Source: Anderseniella sp. (GTDB taxonomy: Bacteria; Pseudomonadota; Alphaproteobacteria; Rhizobiales; Aestuariivirgaceae). Taken from it: a DNA stretch of 64,000 bases. Below, piece after piece: positions 10,071 through 18,551 of this stretch (position 1 is the first letter of the stretch; each line of letters opens with the position of its first letter). Under the pieces are notes generated by a model that ran no database searches, was not told the origin of the DNA, and saw only the letters and a list, made by a program, of their open reading frames with translations. Position numbers and translations under genes: made by a program. The DNA is taken from the NCBI GenBank assembly GCA_028289645.1, contig JANQOK010000015.1:1-64000 (forward strand), given 5' to 3'.

Positions 10071-10307
10071 TCAAGCAGCGGCCTGGGATGCCGCCTTGTC
10101 CAGCACGATGATTTCAACAATTGCCGCCTTGGCAATCATTGATTCCCGACCGTCTGAATGCATGAATTCCAGTATCGGGCTGTCACCGCTCAACGCACGT
10201 TTGATGTCGCTGCTCATCGGCAGCATGAGTGTTCCTTGGACCGAGCGTCCGTCACTCAGCAGCAACTGCACATCGTAGCTTTTTCTATCGCTTTCATTGT
10301 TAAACAT
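10071..10307 (-). CDS. Small conserved-looking protein, unknown function
   Basis: The 78-aa product begins MFNNESDRKSYDVQLLLSDG and contains the segment GRSVQGTLMLPMSSDIKRAL. It looks like a compact beta-rich cytosolic domain with no signal peptide or membrane segment. Its pattern resembles small one-domain proteins with a strand-turn 'LSDGRSVQGTL' element, but I cannot assign a family. It is a single gene, divergent from the universal stress protein with 229 bp between starts. Confidence 0.6.
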   Translation of the reverse strand: MFNNESDRKSYDVQLLLSDGRSVQGTLMLPMSSDIKRALSGDSPILEFMHSDGRESMIAKAAIVEIIVLDKAASQAAA

Positions 10308-10536
10308 CGTACCGCATCCCTGTTGTTATGCCGTTAGCTATACCGGTGAACGCTTTAAACATTCGTCTGCAAATTAGTGGCGATTTTATCAATTCAATCA
10401 GCGTTGCCCGTACTTGAGTATTGACCGCGCATCAACTGTCTGCCGGAACCGAATACTCACAGGCGGTGTGATTAAAACTTTCAGCCTGCGACAAAACGTG
10501 CCTTACTGAACGCGTACAGAGCAAAAGGAGGGTGCA

Positions 10537-10974
10537 ATGTCAGCCAAAATAGTAATTGGCCTTGACGGCAGCGGTTCAGGGGAACGAGCCGTTGCCTTCG
10601 CCAAGAAACAGGCCAAACAGATTGGGACGTGCGAACTGATTGTCGTCTACGTGATCGAATGGTCGCCGTACAGCTTTCAGACACCGGAGGAAAACGAACA
10701 GCGCCACAAGCGGCGCGAAGAAGAAACCACTGCCGCCAGCAGCCGCATCGTCCAGCCGGCTGTCGATGCCTTGAAAGCGGACGGACTGTCGGCGCGTGGC
10801 GTCGTGAGGCACGGCCATGTTGCCGACCTGCTGAACGCCGTGGCCGAAGAGGAAGGCGCAGACCAGATTGTCGTCGCGCGATCATCTGAAGGTGGATTTG
10901 CCAGCCGTGTGTTCGGCACCTCAACGGCAAATCTTGTCATGACAGCAACTGTCCCGGTCACGGTTGTCGGATAA
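10537..10974 (+). CDS. Universal stress protein (UspA family)
   Basis: A 145-aa single Usp domain. It starts SAKIVIGLDGSGSGERAVAFA and contains VVARSSEGGFASRVFGTSTANLV near the C terminus, which resembles the ATP-binding G-2x-G-9x-G(S/T) loop. That suggests an ATP-binding subtype. The start has AAAGGAGGG upstream, a strong ribosome site. It lies 11 bp before the sodium:amino-acid symporter gene, so the two are very probably cotranscribed. Such Usp-transporter pairs usually imply regulation of the transporter, but this is inference. Confidence 0.88.
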   Translation: MSAKIVIGLDGSGSGERAVAFAKKQAKQIGTCELIVVYVIEWSPYSFQTPEENEQRHKRREEETTAASSRIVQPAVDALKADGLSARGVVRHGHVADLLNAVAEEEGADQIVVARSSEGGFASRVFGTSTANLVMTATVPVTVVG

Positions 10975-10985
10975 GGAAACGTCTC

Positions 10986-12527
10986 ATGAAAAAACTTACC
11001 ATAACGGCCCTCGCGCTGAGCGCGGCAGGGTCAAGCACCGCTTTTGCACAGGAAGCCAGATCCATCGACCAGGCCGTGAATGAAACCTTCGCCACCTTAA
11101 CCGGCCCATTTGTGAGTTTCATCTTCTCGCCGTTTCCCGGCACGGATTTCCCATGGATCGTGATGTGGCTGGTTATCGCCGCATCCCTGTTCACAGTCTA
11201 TTTCGGATTCATCCAGATCAGGGGCTTCCGACATTCCATCCAACTCGTGAAGGGCGATTATTCCGACCCCAATGATGCCGGCGAGGTGAGTCATTTCCAG
11301 GCCCTGGCAACCGCACTGTCCGGTACCGTGGGTCTTGGCAACATTGCCGGTGTGGCTGTTGCCGTGGGCATCGGCGGTCCCGGCGCCACGTTCTGGATGA
11401 TCATGGCCGGCCTCCTGGGCATGGCCTCGAAGTTCACCGAATGTACGCTCGGCGTCAAATACCGCAACGAGTACGAAGACGGCACCGTCTCGGGTGGCCC
11501 CATGTACTACATGTCGAAAGGTTTTGCGGAACGCGGCCTGCCCGGCGGCAAGATTCTGGCTGTCATGTTTGCCATCTTCTGTATTCTCGGCGCCTTTGGC
11601 GGCGGCAACATGTTCCAGGCCAATCAGGCACACGCCCAGATCTCAAGCGTCGTGGGTGCCTATCCGGGCTGGATCACCGGGATCATATTCGCCCTGATTG
11701 TTTACGCAGTGATTGTCGGCGGCATCAAATCCATCGCCAATGTGACGGAAAAGGTGGTTCCCTTCATGGGCGTCATGTACGTCGTTACCGCACTGGTCAT
11801 CCTGCTGCTCAACTATGACAAGATCGGCTGGGCCTTCGGCCAGATCTTCGCCGGCGCTTTCACCGGCCTGGGTGTTGCCGGCGGGTTTGTCGGCGCCCTC
11901 ATCCAGGGTTTCAAACGCGCCGCGTTCTCAAACGAGGCAGGGGTTGGCTCGGCTGCAATCGCCCACTCGGCAGTGCGTACCAAGGAGCCGATCACCGAAG
12001 GGCTGGTGTCGCTGCTGGAGCCGTTCATCGACACGGTTGTGATCTGCACCATGACCGCGCTGGTCATCACCATTTCCGGACTGCTGATCGTTGATCCGGC
12101 AACCGGCAACTTCGTGCTGGACGGCGGCTCAATCGCCACCGTTGGCGGCGTATCAGGCGTGTCGCTGACCTCTGCAGCCTTCGCAACAGGCTTCAGCTGG
12201 TTCCCGTACATCCTGGCAATCGCCGTTGTGCTATTTGCCTTCTCAACCATGATCACCTGGTCATATTACGGGTTGAAAGCCTGGACATACCTGTTCGGCG
12301 AAGGCAAGACCAAGGAGCTGGTGTTCAAGATCATCTTCTGCGTCTTCGTTGTCATCGGCGCTTCGGCCAGCCTGGGTCCGGTGATTGACTTCTCCGACGC
12401 CGCCATCTTTGCCATGGCAGTGGTCAACATCACGGCACTGTATTTCCTGATGCCGATAGTGAAGCGGGAAATGAACTCGTACATGGACCGGTTGAAGTCC
12501 GGCGAGATCAAGCGCTTCAAGCACTAA
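10986..12527 (+). CDS. Alanine/glycine:cation symporter (AGCS family)
   Basis: A 513-aa inner-membrane sodium:amino-acid symporter with about 10-11 hydrophobic segments. Family motifs are FQALATALSGTVGLGNIAGVAVAVGIGGPGATFWM near residues 100-140, GGPMYYMSKGF near 170 and FSNEAGVGSAAIAHSAV near 318. An additional N-terminal stretch resembles a signal peptide ending in STAFAQ and precedes the first conserved helix. It is cotranscribed with the Usp gene and followed by a strong terminator. The substrate is probably alanine or glycine by family membership. Confidence 0.92.
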   Translation: MKKLTITALALSAAGSSTAFAQEARSIDQAVNETFATLTGPFVSFIFSPFPGTDFPWIVMWLVIAASLFTVYFGFIQIRGFRHSIQLVKGDYSDPNDAGEVSHFQALATALSGTVGLGNIAGVAVAVGIGGPGATFWMIMAGLLGMASKFTECTLGVKYRNEYEDGTVSGGPMYYMSKGFAERGLPGGKILAVMFAIFCILGAFGGGNMFQANQAHAQISSVVGAYPGWITGIIFALIVYAVIVGGIKSIANVTEKVVPFMGVMYVVTALVILLLNYDKIGWAFGQIFAGAFTGLGVAGGFVGALIQGFKRAAFSNEAGVGSAAIAHSAVRTKEPITEGLVSLLEPFIDTVVICTMTALVITISGLLIVDPATGNFVLDGGSIATVGGVSGVSLTSAAFATGFSWFPYILAIAVVLFAFSTMITWSYYGLKAWTYLFGEGKTKELVFKIIFCVFVVIGASASLGPVIDFSDAAIFAMAVVNITALYFLMPIVKREMNSYMDRLKSGEIKRFKH

Positions 12528-12550
12528 GACCGGTTATCGCACGAATTGAT

Positions 12551-12584
12551 GCCGGAGCGGCCAAAACCGCTCCGGCATTTTTTT
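12551..12584 (+). terminator. Rho-independent terminator after the AGCS gene
   Basis: A perfect 10-bp stem GCCGGAGCGG/CCGCTCCGGC with a 6-nt loop is followed by ATTTTTTT. It ends the usp-AGCS operon 23 bp after the stop. Confidence 0.95.
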
Positions 12585-12635
12585 GAGATACATGACTATG
12601 GTGTTCCGTGCCGTCTGAACAACACTTGGACAGTA

Positions 12636-13130
12636 TCAGCCGCCACTGAGCAGAATGCACCCAATCAGAAAACTGACTGACGAACCAGCAGAGGCAACTG
12701 TCCTGACATGGTTCCACCGGGTCCATGAAGCTTTATAGGCCCTCCAGTAGGATATTGTTTCCGCATCTTCATGGGCCATTTTGTCAAGCCGTCGGTTCAT
12801 GGGCACATTGCACGCCACAGTTACAATGAACACGCCGGCCAGATAGAGCGCGCATCCGGCAATGATCCACACCGCGGCCGGGCCAGTCATGTAAACGGCG
12901 GCAAACAGTGCCAGCACCACCGAGGCAATTGCCATGGCGAAAAGCAGTGCGAGAAAGACCGAGCCATAAACCTTGCGGTTGATCAGCTGCATGGCCTCGA
13001 CACCGCCGGCCGGACTGGCGGCGCCAAGCGATCTCATCACGAAATCCGAAAACGCCAGGAACACACCGCAGATGAGGCCGCTGGCGATAACTGCAACGGC
13101 GCAAGCTGTGAGCAGCAAATTTATTGTCAT
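12636..13130 (-). CDS. DUF1772 (anthrone oxygenase-like) membrane protein
   Basis: A 164-aa protein with four membrane helices (about residues 3-25, 55-80, 85-108 and 140-160). The family signature between helices 3 and 4 is NVPMNRRLDKM, followed by YWRAYKASWTRWNHVRT. DUF1772 members include fungal anthrone oxygenases; the bacterial role is unknown. It is 25 bp downstream of the quinone reductase gene, so both are probably under the adjacent TetR regulator. A role in handling quinones or related aromatics is inference from that pairing. Confidence 0.82.
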   Translation of the reverse strand: MTINLLLTACAVAVIASGLICGVFLAFSDFVMRSLGAASPAGGVEAMQLINRKVYGSVFLALLFAMAIASVVLALFAAVYMTGPAAVWIIAGCALYLAGVFIVTVACNVPMNRRLDKMAHEDAETISYWRAYKASWTRWNHVRTVASAGSSVSFLIGCILLSGG

Positions 13131-13155
13131 GTTGGTTCTCCTGTGACCTGCATCA

Positions 13156-13743
13156 TCACGCCGCGGCTCTGGCGCCGAGGCGTTCTGCCTGGTTGATCCA
13201 GCCCGAGATTTTCTTCTCGCTGGCGGTTTTCACCGGCCCGAATTGTTTGATGCTGCGCGCCTTGATTCCGCAGAATCCCAGCACCTGGTTTTTCATCACC
13301 CGCCGTGCCGGCTTCATGTAGATCAACGTATCCAGTAGCGGCGGCGTGTCCGAGGTGATTATCGCGTCCGCGGATTTACCGGCGAGCAGCTTATCCCACT
13401 TCACGCCGCGCGAATGGTATTTGAAGCCGAACCCCGGCTCTAGTGCGCGGTCCAGCACGGCCTTGGCCTTTGTTGGCATGGCACCCCACCAGTACGGGTG
13501 CACAAACAACAGGTGATCGGCCCATGCCACATTGTCCTGCCAGGCTTTGAGGTCAGGCTCCAGTGGCGGCATGGCGTCGTCATAGCCGGAAAATGCATCC
13601 ATCCCGAATGCCATTTCACTCAGATCCATGCGCCGCACCTGCGAGCCTTTGCGTCCAGCCCCTGCCTGATAGGCGTCGGCCATGCCTGCACACAGGGATT
13701 TGGCCTTGGGGTGGCCGACCCAGATGAAAATCCGGTTTGTCAT
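13156..13743 (-). CDS. NAD(P)H:quinone oxidoreductase, flavodoxin-fold
   Basis: The 195-aa flavodoxin-like protein resembles KefF/MdaB/NQO1-type reductases. It starts with the FMN-loop region IWVGHPKAKSLCAGMADAYQ. HPYWWGAMPTKAKAVLDRAL near residue 82 fits the family consensus for the flavin/active-site loop. It probably transfers two electrons from NAD(P)H to quinones or other electrophiles. The start has AAAGGAG. The promoter region carries three operator copies shared with the divergent TetR gene. Confidence 0.88.
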   Translation of the reverse strand: MTNRIFIWVGHPKAKSLCAGMADAYQAGAGRKGSQVRRMDLSEMAFGMDAFSGYDDAMPPLEPDLKAWQDNVAWADHLLFVHPYWWGAMPTKAKAVLDRALEPGFGFKYHSRGVKWDKLLAGKSADAIITSDTPPLLDTLIYMKPARRVMKNQVLGFCGIKARSIKQFGPVKTASEKKISGWINQAERLGARAAA

Positions 13744-13759
13744 ATCGTTCTCCTTTAAC

Positions 13760-13815
13760 TTGACACCGTGTCAATTGACATGCTGTCAAGTACGATGTAG
13801 TTTACACCATGTCAA
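13760..13815. promoter_or_regulatory. Divergent promoter with three 15-bp TetR operator copies
   Basis: Three near-identical palindromes are visible: TTGACACCGTGTCAA (13760-13774), TTGACATGCTGTCAA (13775-13789, directly abutting) and TTTACACCATGTCAA (13801-13815). The third contains the tetR start codon. For the reductase operon (minus), TTGACA at 13815-13810 and TACTTG at 13792-13787 are 17 bp apart. For tetR (plus), TTGACA at 13775-13780 and TAGTTT at 13798-13803 are also 17 bp apart. Repressor bound to copies 2 and 3 would block both promoters. Binding of this particular TetR is inferred from position and symmetry. Confidence 0.8.
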
Positions 13816-14420
13816 GTGAAAATATGGAAACCCGGACCCGCATTCTGAACGCGACCTGGAAGCTGCTCGAGGCCCACCAGGGTAAAGGGGTCCGCATGGG
13901 CGATATTGCCCGCGAGGCCGGCATAAGCCGGCAGGCTGTCTATCTTCATTTCCCGACACGCGCGGAACTGCTGATTGCCACCACCCGTTATCTTGATGAC
14001 ATCAAGGGAGTGGAGCAGCGCCTTGCAACGAGCCGTGAAGCCACGAAAGGAGTGCAGCGTCTCGATGCCTTTATCGATGCCTGGGGAAACTACATTCCTG
14101 AAATCCATGGCATCGCCAGGGCCCTGCTGGCCATGAAAGACGCTGATGAAGCAGCGGAGCTCGCCTGGAACGATCGCATGCAGGCGGTTCGCCATGGCTG
14201 CGTCGCCGCCATAAACGCAATTGACAATGACGGCACTTTGGCGCCTGACCTGCCGGTGAAACAGGCGGCAGACATTCTCTGGACATTGCTGTCTGTGCGA
14301 AACTGGGAGCAGCTTACCCAGGACTGCGGGCAATCGCAGGCCCAGTACATTGCCACAATGAAGCGGACTGCACATCTCGCGCTCCTCAACAGTCCGGCTG
14401 TTCAGGAACTGAACCAGTAG
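13809..14420 (+). CDS. TetR/AcrR family repressor of the quinone reductase operon
   Basis: A 203-aa regulator with an N-terminal helix-turn-helix (MGDIAREAGISRQAVYLHFP near residues 34-53) and a helical ligand-binding domain. No Shine-Dalgarno sequence precedes ATG 13809, and the best -10 lies only about 6 bp upstream, so the transcript may be leaderless. The start codon is inside the third operator, pointing to autorepression. The ligand is unknown; the regulated genes suggest an electrophile or quinone. Confidence 0.88.
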   Translation: MSSENMETRTRILNATWKLLEAHQGKGVRMGDIAREAGISRQAVYLHFPTRAELLIATTRYLDDIKGVEQRLATSREATKGVQRLDAFIDAWGNYIPEIHGIARALLAMKDADEAAELAWNDRMQAVRHGCVAAINAIDNDGTLAPDLPVKQAADILWTLLSVRNWEQLTQDCGQSQAQYIATMKRTAHLALLNSPAVQELNQ

Positions 14421-14553
14421 ATCGGCCTGCCACCATGTGACGGTGCGAGAACTGGATCTTGCTGTTTGCAATCCGTTTCCGGATGACAAATGCGGCTAGC
14501 CTCGCTAGGTTGCCGCCAATTTCGAACACTTCCAAACTGATATGAGGATTTTC

Positions 14554-15963
14554 ATGGCTGGCCCGCGCACCCTGTATGACAAGATCTGGGACGACCACCT
14601 GGTTCATGAGGCTGAAGACGGCACTTGTCTGCTCTATATCGACCGTCACCTGGTCCATGAAGTGACCAGCCCGCAGGCGTTCGAGGGACTGCGCATGACC
14701 GGACGCACTGTCCGCGCCCCTGAAAAGACCCTGGCTGTCGTCGACCACAACGTCCCGACCACCGACCGTTCGAAGGGCATTGCGGAAGAAGAAAGCCGTA
14801 TCCAGGTTGAAACCCTGGCCAACAACGCCGCCGAATTCGGCGTGCAGTATTTTTCCGAAACGGACACGCGCCAGGGCATCGTGCACATCATCGGTCCGGA
14901 ACAGGGTTTCACCCTGCCCGGCACCACCATCGTGTGCGGCGACAGTCACACCTCGACCCACGGCGCCTTCGGTGCGCTGGCCCACGGCATCGGCACTTCG
15001 GAAGTGGAGCACGTGCTGGCAACCCAGACGCTGATTCAGAAAAAGGCCCGCAACATGAAAGTGCAGGTCGACGGCAAACTGGCCAAAGGCGCGACGGCCA
15101 AAGACATCATCCTGTCCGTCATCGGTGAAATCGGCACTGCCGGCGGCACCGGCAACGTCATAGAGTTCACCGGCGAAGCCTTCCGTGACCTGTCCATGGA
15201 AGGCCGTATGACGGTCTGCAACATGACCATCGAGGGCGGCGCCCGCGCCGGCATGATTGCACCGGACGAAAAGGCGTATGAGTACCTGAAGGGACGCCCG
15301 ATGGCGCCGTCAGGCGCCGACTGGGATGCCGCCATGGCCTATTGGGAAACCCTGTTCTCCGATGACGGCGCCCATTTCGACGAGGTCATCACCCTGGATG
15401 CCGCGGCGCTGCCGCCCATCGTATCATGGGGCACGTCGCCTGAGGATGTCATCTCGGTGGCCGGGGCCGTGCCGAACCCGGACGATATTGCCGACGAGGC
15501 CAAGCGGGCCTCGAAGCAGCGGGCGCTGGACTATATGGGCCTGGCTCCCGGCACCAAGATCACCGATATCGGCCTTGACGTCGTGTGGATCGGTTCATGC
15601 ACCAATGGCCGCATCGAGGATTTGCGCGAAGCCGCACGCATAATTGAAGGCAAGAAAATTTCCGAACGGCTCGACTATGCCATGATCGTGCCCGGTTCCG
15701 GTGTGGTGAAGGCCCAGGCTGAAGCCGAGGGTCTGGACCGCATATTCACCGCGGCAGGGTTTCAATGGCGCGAACCGGGCTGTTCCATGTGTCTCGGCAT
15801 GAACCCCGACCAGCTCAAGCCGGGCCAGCGCTGTGCATCCACGTCGAATCGCAACTTTGAAGGACGCCAGGGCTTCAAGGGCCGGACCCATCTTGTGTCC
15901 CCCGCCATGGCCGCCGCAGCCGCCATCGCCGGCCATTTCGTGGACGTTCGCACGCTAACTTAA
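14554..15963 (+). CDS. leuC: 3-isopropylmalate dehydratase large subunit
   Basis: LeuC with LeuD isomerises 2- to 3-isopropylmalate in leucine synthesis using a 4Fe-4S cluster. The 469-aa protein starts [15 protein letters not shown] (ATG 14554, GAGGA upstream; the track start 14542 adds four residues). It shows [32 protein letters not shown] and [11 protein letters not shown], which together provide the three cluster cysteines. leuD lies 2 kb downstream with four unrelated genes between, and leuB 5 kb downstream. This dispersed leucine cluster is common in alphaproteobacteria. Confidence 0.97.
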   Translation: MAGPRTLYDKIWDDHLVHEAEDGTCLLYIDRHLVHEVTSPQAFEGLRMTGRTVRAPEKTLAVVDHNVPTTDRSKGIAEEESRIQVETLANNAAEFGVQYFSETDTRQGIVHIIGPEQGFTLPGTTIVCGDSHTSTHGAFGALAHGIGTSEVEHVLATQTLIQKKARNMKVQVDGKLAKGATAKDIILSVIGEIGTAGGTGNVIEFTGEAFRDLSMEGRMTVCNMTIEGGARAGMIAPDEKAYEYLKGRPMAPSGADWDAAMAYWETLFSDDGAHFDEVITLDAAALPPIVSWGTSPEDVISVAGAVPNPDDIADEAKRASKQRALDYMGLAPGTKITDIGLDVVWIGSCTNGRIEDLREAARIIEGKKISERLDYAMIVPGSGVVKAQAEAEGLDRIFTAAGFQWREPGCSMCLGMNPDQLKPGQRCASTSNRNFEGRQGFKGRTHLVSPAMAAAAAIAGHFVDVRTLT

Positions 15964-16124
15964 GGGTGTCTGTAAACTAACTTGAGATAAGTCGCGGTTC
16001 GCCCTTGCGGATCGCCCGCGAATATGTTGCAAACCTAGTTAATCCGGCTTGGGGCAACTGCCGGTCAAAACGAATTTGCGTACCACTCGTGAGCCAGTTC
16101 GTGATTTTGGAGTATGGGGGCCTT

Positions 16125-16244
16125 ATGTCCACGACGACACCTGCTGCCGACACCCGTTTTCTGCGCCGTGTCCTGATCTTTCTTGTTGCGGCAACACTTG
16201 CATCCGGCGCCATGATGGCCTATGCCGCTGCCAGCATGTCCTGA
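16125..16244 (+). CDS. Possible 39-aa single-pass membrane peptide
   Basis: The short ORF starts at ATG 16125 after TATGGGGG. It encodes a polar N terminus with FLRR, then a hydrophobic helix (VLIFLVAATLASGAMMAYAA). The longer track ORF from 16005 has an unlikely basic leader. I see no family match. It lies in the 410-bp interval between leuC and the zincin gene, where nothing else is evident. Confidence 0.4.
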   Translation: MSTTTPAADTRFLRRVLIFLVAATLASGAMMAYAAASMS

Positions 16245-16375
16245 CTATTCCTGACGCTTCGAGCACAGCTTGCGCGGCGGGAAAAGTCGCAACACTAAGA
16301 CCGACAGCACGATGTAGCGATCAGGCCGGACAAACGTTCTGGTAATAGGTGCGCCGTGCTGGCATCATTGAACTC

Positions 16376-16801
16376 ATGAACTCACCGTTCCACAATGACA
16401 GCCGCTGGTCGCACATGCGTGCGCCGTCAGCTGCAGATATCTCCCACCTTGCCCGCAAGACCTGGGAGAAGGTGCCGCATTCCCTGCGCAAGATGACGGG
16501 CGAGATTGCCATCACCGTCGAGGAGTTCCCCGACGACGAAACCATGGACGAGGTTGGCAGCGAGACGCCGTTCGACATCATGGGACTGCTGCGCGAATCC
16601 GATGCCGGTCATCCGGTGCTGGTGTTATACCGCAGGGCGGTGCTGGACTACTGGGTCGAACAGGGCGACGAGCTGTCTGCTGTCCTGACCCAGGTCATGG
16701 TCCACGAGGCAGCTCACCAGCTTGAATTGTCTGAGGAACTGGTTGCCCAGCTCGAAGCCGAGATCGAAGCGTCAGCGCCGCAGCCGCGTACGGTGCAGTA
16801 A
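16376..16801 (+). CDS. Metallopeptidase-family protein (Zincin_1)
   Basis: A small predicted zinc protease (142 aa from ATG 16376). The C-terminal half has HEAAHQLELSEE, a full HExxH zinc-binding motif preceded by TQVMV. The N-terminal half contains ITVEEFPDD and PFDIMGLL, the usual arrangement in this family of about 110-150 aa. The substrate is unknown. The stop overlaps the next start by one base (TAATG), so it is translationally coupled with the following small membrane protein. The track start 16349 lacks support, and no clear ribosome site precedes either start. Confidence 0.82.
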   Translation: MNSPFHNDSRWSHMRAPSAADISHLARKTWEKVPHSLRKMTGEIAITVEEFPDDETMDEVGSETPFDIMGLLRESDAGHPVLVLYRRAVLDYWVEQGDELSAVLTQVMVHEAAHQLELSEELVAQLEAEIEASAPQPRTVQ

Positions 16802-17025
16802 TGGCGCGCAAACCCGATCGCAATGAAGAAGCTGTCCGCAAGGCTGAAGCAGATCTCAAGCGTCTCGGTGAGCAGTCAGAAAAGCTCCTCGGCACTGGCA
16901 CAACCTCGGAGCAAGAACCCGAGGACAACATCGAGATATGGGGAAAACGCATTGGGCGTGCCGTTGCCTATGTGCTTGGCGCCTACCTGATCTATTATTT
17001 CCTGCGCCGCTACGGCGTCATCTGA
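16801..17025 (+). CDS. Small C-terminally anchored membrane protein, unknown
   Basis: The 74-aa product has a charged, probably coiled-coil N-terminal half (NEEAVRKAEADLKRLGEQSEKLL) and one membrane helix near the C terminus (AVAYVLGAYLIYYFL) followed by RRYGVI. It overlaps the zincin stop by one base, and a functional link with that protease is likely from coupling alone. I do not recognise the family. Confidence 0.65.
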   Translation: MARKPDRNEEAVRKAEADLKRLGEQSEKLLGTGTTSEQEPEDNIEIWGKRIGRAVAYVLGAYLIYYFLRRYGVI

Positions 17026-17042
17026 CCTGACAAGACCAATTG

Positions 17043-17828
17043 ATGACAACTGCATCCGCCAAAGTTTGCCTCGTCACCGGTGCTGCCCGGGGCATCGGCC
17101 TCGCGACGGCCAGGCTGTTTCTTGAAAACGGCTGGCGTGTCGCGCTGATCGACAACAATCGCGAAACGCTGCATGCTGCCGAAAAGACCATTCCCGATGA
17201 CACCGGTCTGTGCATCGATTGTGACGTGTCCGATCCCGGCCAGGTCGAGCGCGCCGTCGATCAGACCGCAGCCCACTTCGGCCGCCTCGACGGCCTCGTC
17301 AACAATGCCGGCATCGCCGACTTCGGCCCTATCGCCCAGACCGGTTTTGACATCTGGCAGGCCATAATGGCCACCAACCTGTCGGGTCCGTTCCTGACCG
17401 TTCAGGCTGCAGCACCTGTCATGCTGCGCTCCGGCGGCGGCGCGATTGTCAACATCGCATCCATCTCAGGGCACCGCGCCTCCACCTTGCGGGTCGCCTA
17501 CGGCACCTCAAAGGCAGGTGTTATTCACCTCACCAAGCAGCAGGCGGCCGAATACGGCAATCAGGGCATCCGGGTGAACTGCGTATGTCCTGGCCCCGTC
17601 GACACCGAGATGGCGAAAAAGGTCCATGATGCCGTCATCCGGCAAAGTTACCACGACTCAATTCCGCTCAACCGCTATGGCGAGGAACGCGAAATTGCCG
17701 AAGCGATTTACTTCCTGGTTTCCGACAAGGCCAGCTTCATCAACGGCCAGATCCTGTCCGTTGACGGCGGCTTTGAATCAACCGGCATCGGCCTGCCCGA
17801 CCTTAGGGCGAAACAAGGCAATACTTGA
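17043..17828 (+). CDS. Short-chain dehydrogenase/reductase (SDR)
   Basis: A classical SDR of 261 aa. The cofactor motif is TGAARGIGLA near residue 12, then NNAG near 87. The active site is Ser in NIASISGHRAS and YGTSKAG (YxxxK) near 155, and the C-terminal motif is INGQILSVDGGF. Asp in the VALIDNN strand after the glycine motif suggests NAD(H) preference. The substrate cannot be read from sequence; FabG-like or sugar/alcohol dehydrogenases are the closest classes. ATG 17043 is preferred over the TTG at 17040. It lies 17 bp after the small membrane protein and 95 bp before leuD. Confidence 0.88.
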   Translation: MTTASAKVCLVTGAARGIGLATARLFLENGWRVALIDNNRETLHAAEKTIPDDTGLCIDCDVSDPGQVERAVDQTAAHFGRLDGLVNNAGIADFGPIAQTGFDIWQAIMATNLSGPFLTVQAAAPVMLRSGGGAIVNIASISGHRASTLRVAYGTSKAGVIHLTKQQAAEYGNQGIRVNCVCPGPVDTEMAKKVHDAVIRQSYHDSIPLNRYGEEREIAEAIYFLVSDKASFINGQILSVDGGFESTGIGLPDLRAKQGNT

Positions 17829-17923
17829 CCTTGTGCAAATCACACGGCACACATCGGTAAAGCCTTCCCGTTGATGCTCGGCGAGGCGCAAATTTTTTTG
17901 ATCTCAGCTGAAGGACCAGCCTG

Positions 17924-18529
17924 ATGGAAAAGTTCACTACACTGACCGGCGTCGCCGCACCGCTGCCGACCACCAATGTCGACACTGACATGATCATCCC
18001 GAAACAGTTCCTGAAAACCATCAAGCGCACCGGCCTCGGCAAGTCGCTGTTCTACGAAATGCGCTACAATGACGATGGCTCGGAGAACCCCGATTTCACT
18101 CTGAACCAGCCGGCCTGGCGCAATGCCCAGATTCTGGTGGCGGGCGACAATTTCGGCTGCGGCTCATCACGCGAGCACGCCCCCTGGGCACTGCTCGACT
18201 TCGGCATCCGCTGTGTGATCTCAACATCGTTCGCCGACATCTTCTACAATAACTGCTTCAAGAACGGCATCCTGCCCATCAAGCTGCCCCAGGAAGACGT
18301 GGACAAGCTGATGGACGACGCGCGCCGCGGCGCCAACGCCACGGTAACGGTCGATCTTGAGGCCCAGGAGATCCGCGGGCCCGACGGCGGGATTGTGAAA
18401 TTTGACCTCGACCCGTTCCGCAAGCACTGCCTGCTCAACGGCCTGGACGACATTGGCCTGACATTTGAAAAAAAGGCCTCAATTGATGCCTATGAAGCCA
18501 GGATGGCCGAGGCCCGCCCCTGGGCCTGA
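17924..18529 (+). CDS. leuD: 3-isopropylmalate dehydratase small subunit
   Basis: LeuD is the swivelling substrate-binding subunit of isopropylmalate isomerase, partner of LeuC. The 201-aa protein contains [20 protein letters not shown] near residue 20, then [14 protein letters not shown] near 77 and [16 protein letters not shown]. Length is normal. AAGGA precedes the ATG. It is 22 bp upstream of the lytic transglycosylase start. Confidence 0.96.
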   Translation: MEKFTTLTGVAAPLPTTNVDTDMIIPKQFLKTIKRTGLGKSLFYEMRYNDDGSENPDFTLNQPAWRNAQILVAGDNFGCGSSREHAPWALLDFGIRCVISTSFADIFYNNCFKNGILPIKLPQEDVDKLMDDARRGANATVTVDLEAQEIRGPDGGIVKFDLDPFRKHCLLNGLDDIGLTFEKKASIDAYEARMAEARPWA

Positions 18530-18551
18530 TTATCGTCAGGAGACATCTCAC

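Noticed and set aside
10421-10437. Possible FNR/FixK box TTGACCGCGCATCAA upstream of the usp gene
   Set aside because: The half-sites TTGA and TCAA are separated by 7 bases, while the consensus TTGAT-N4-ATCAA needs 6.
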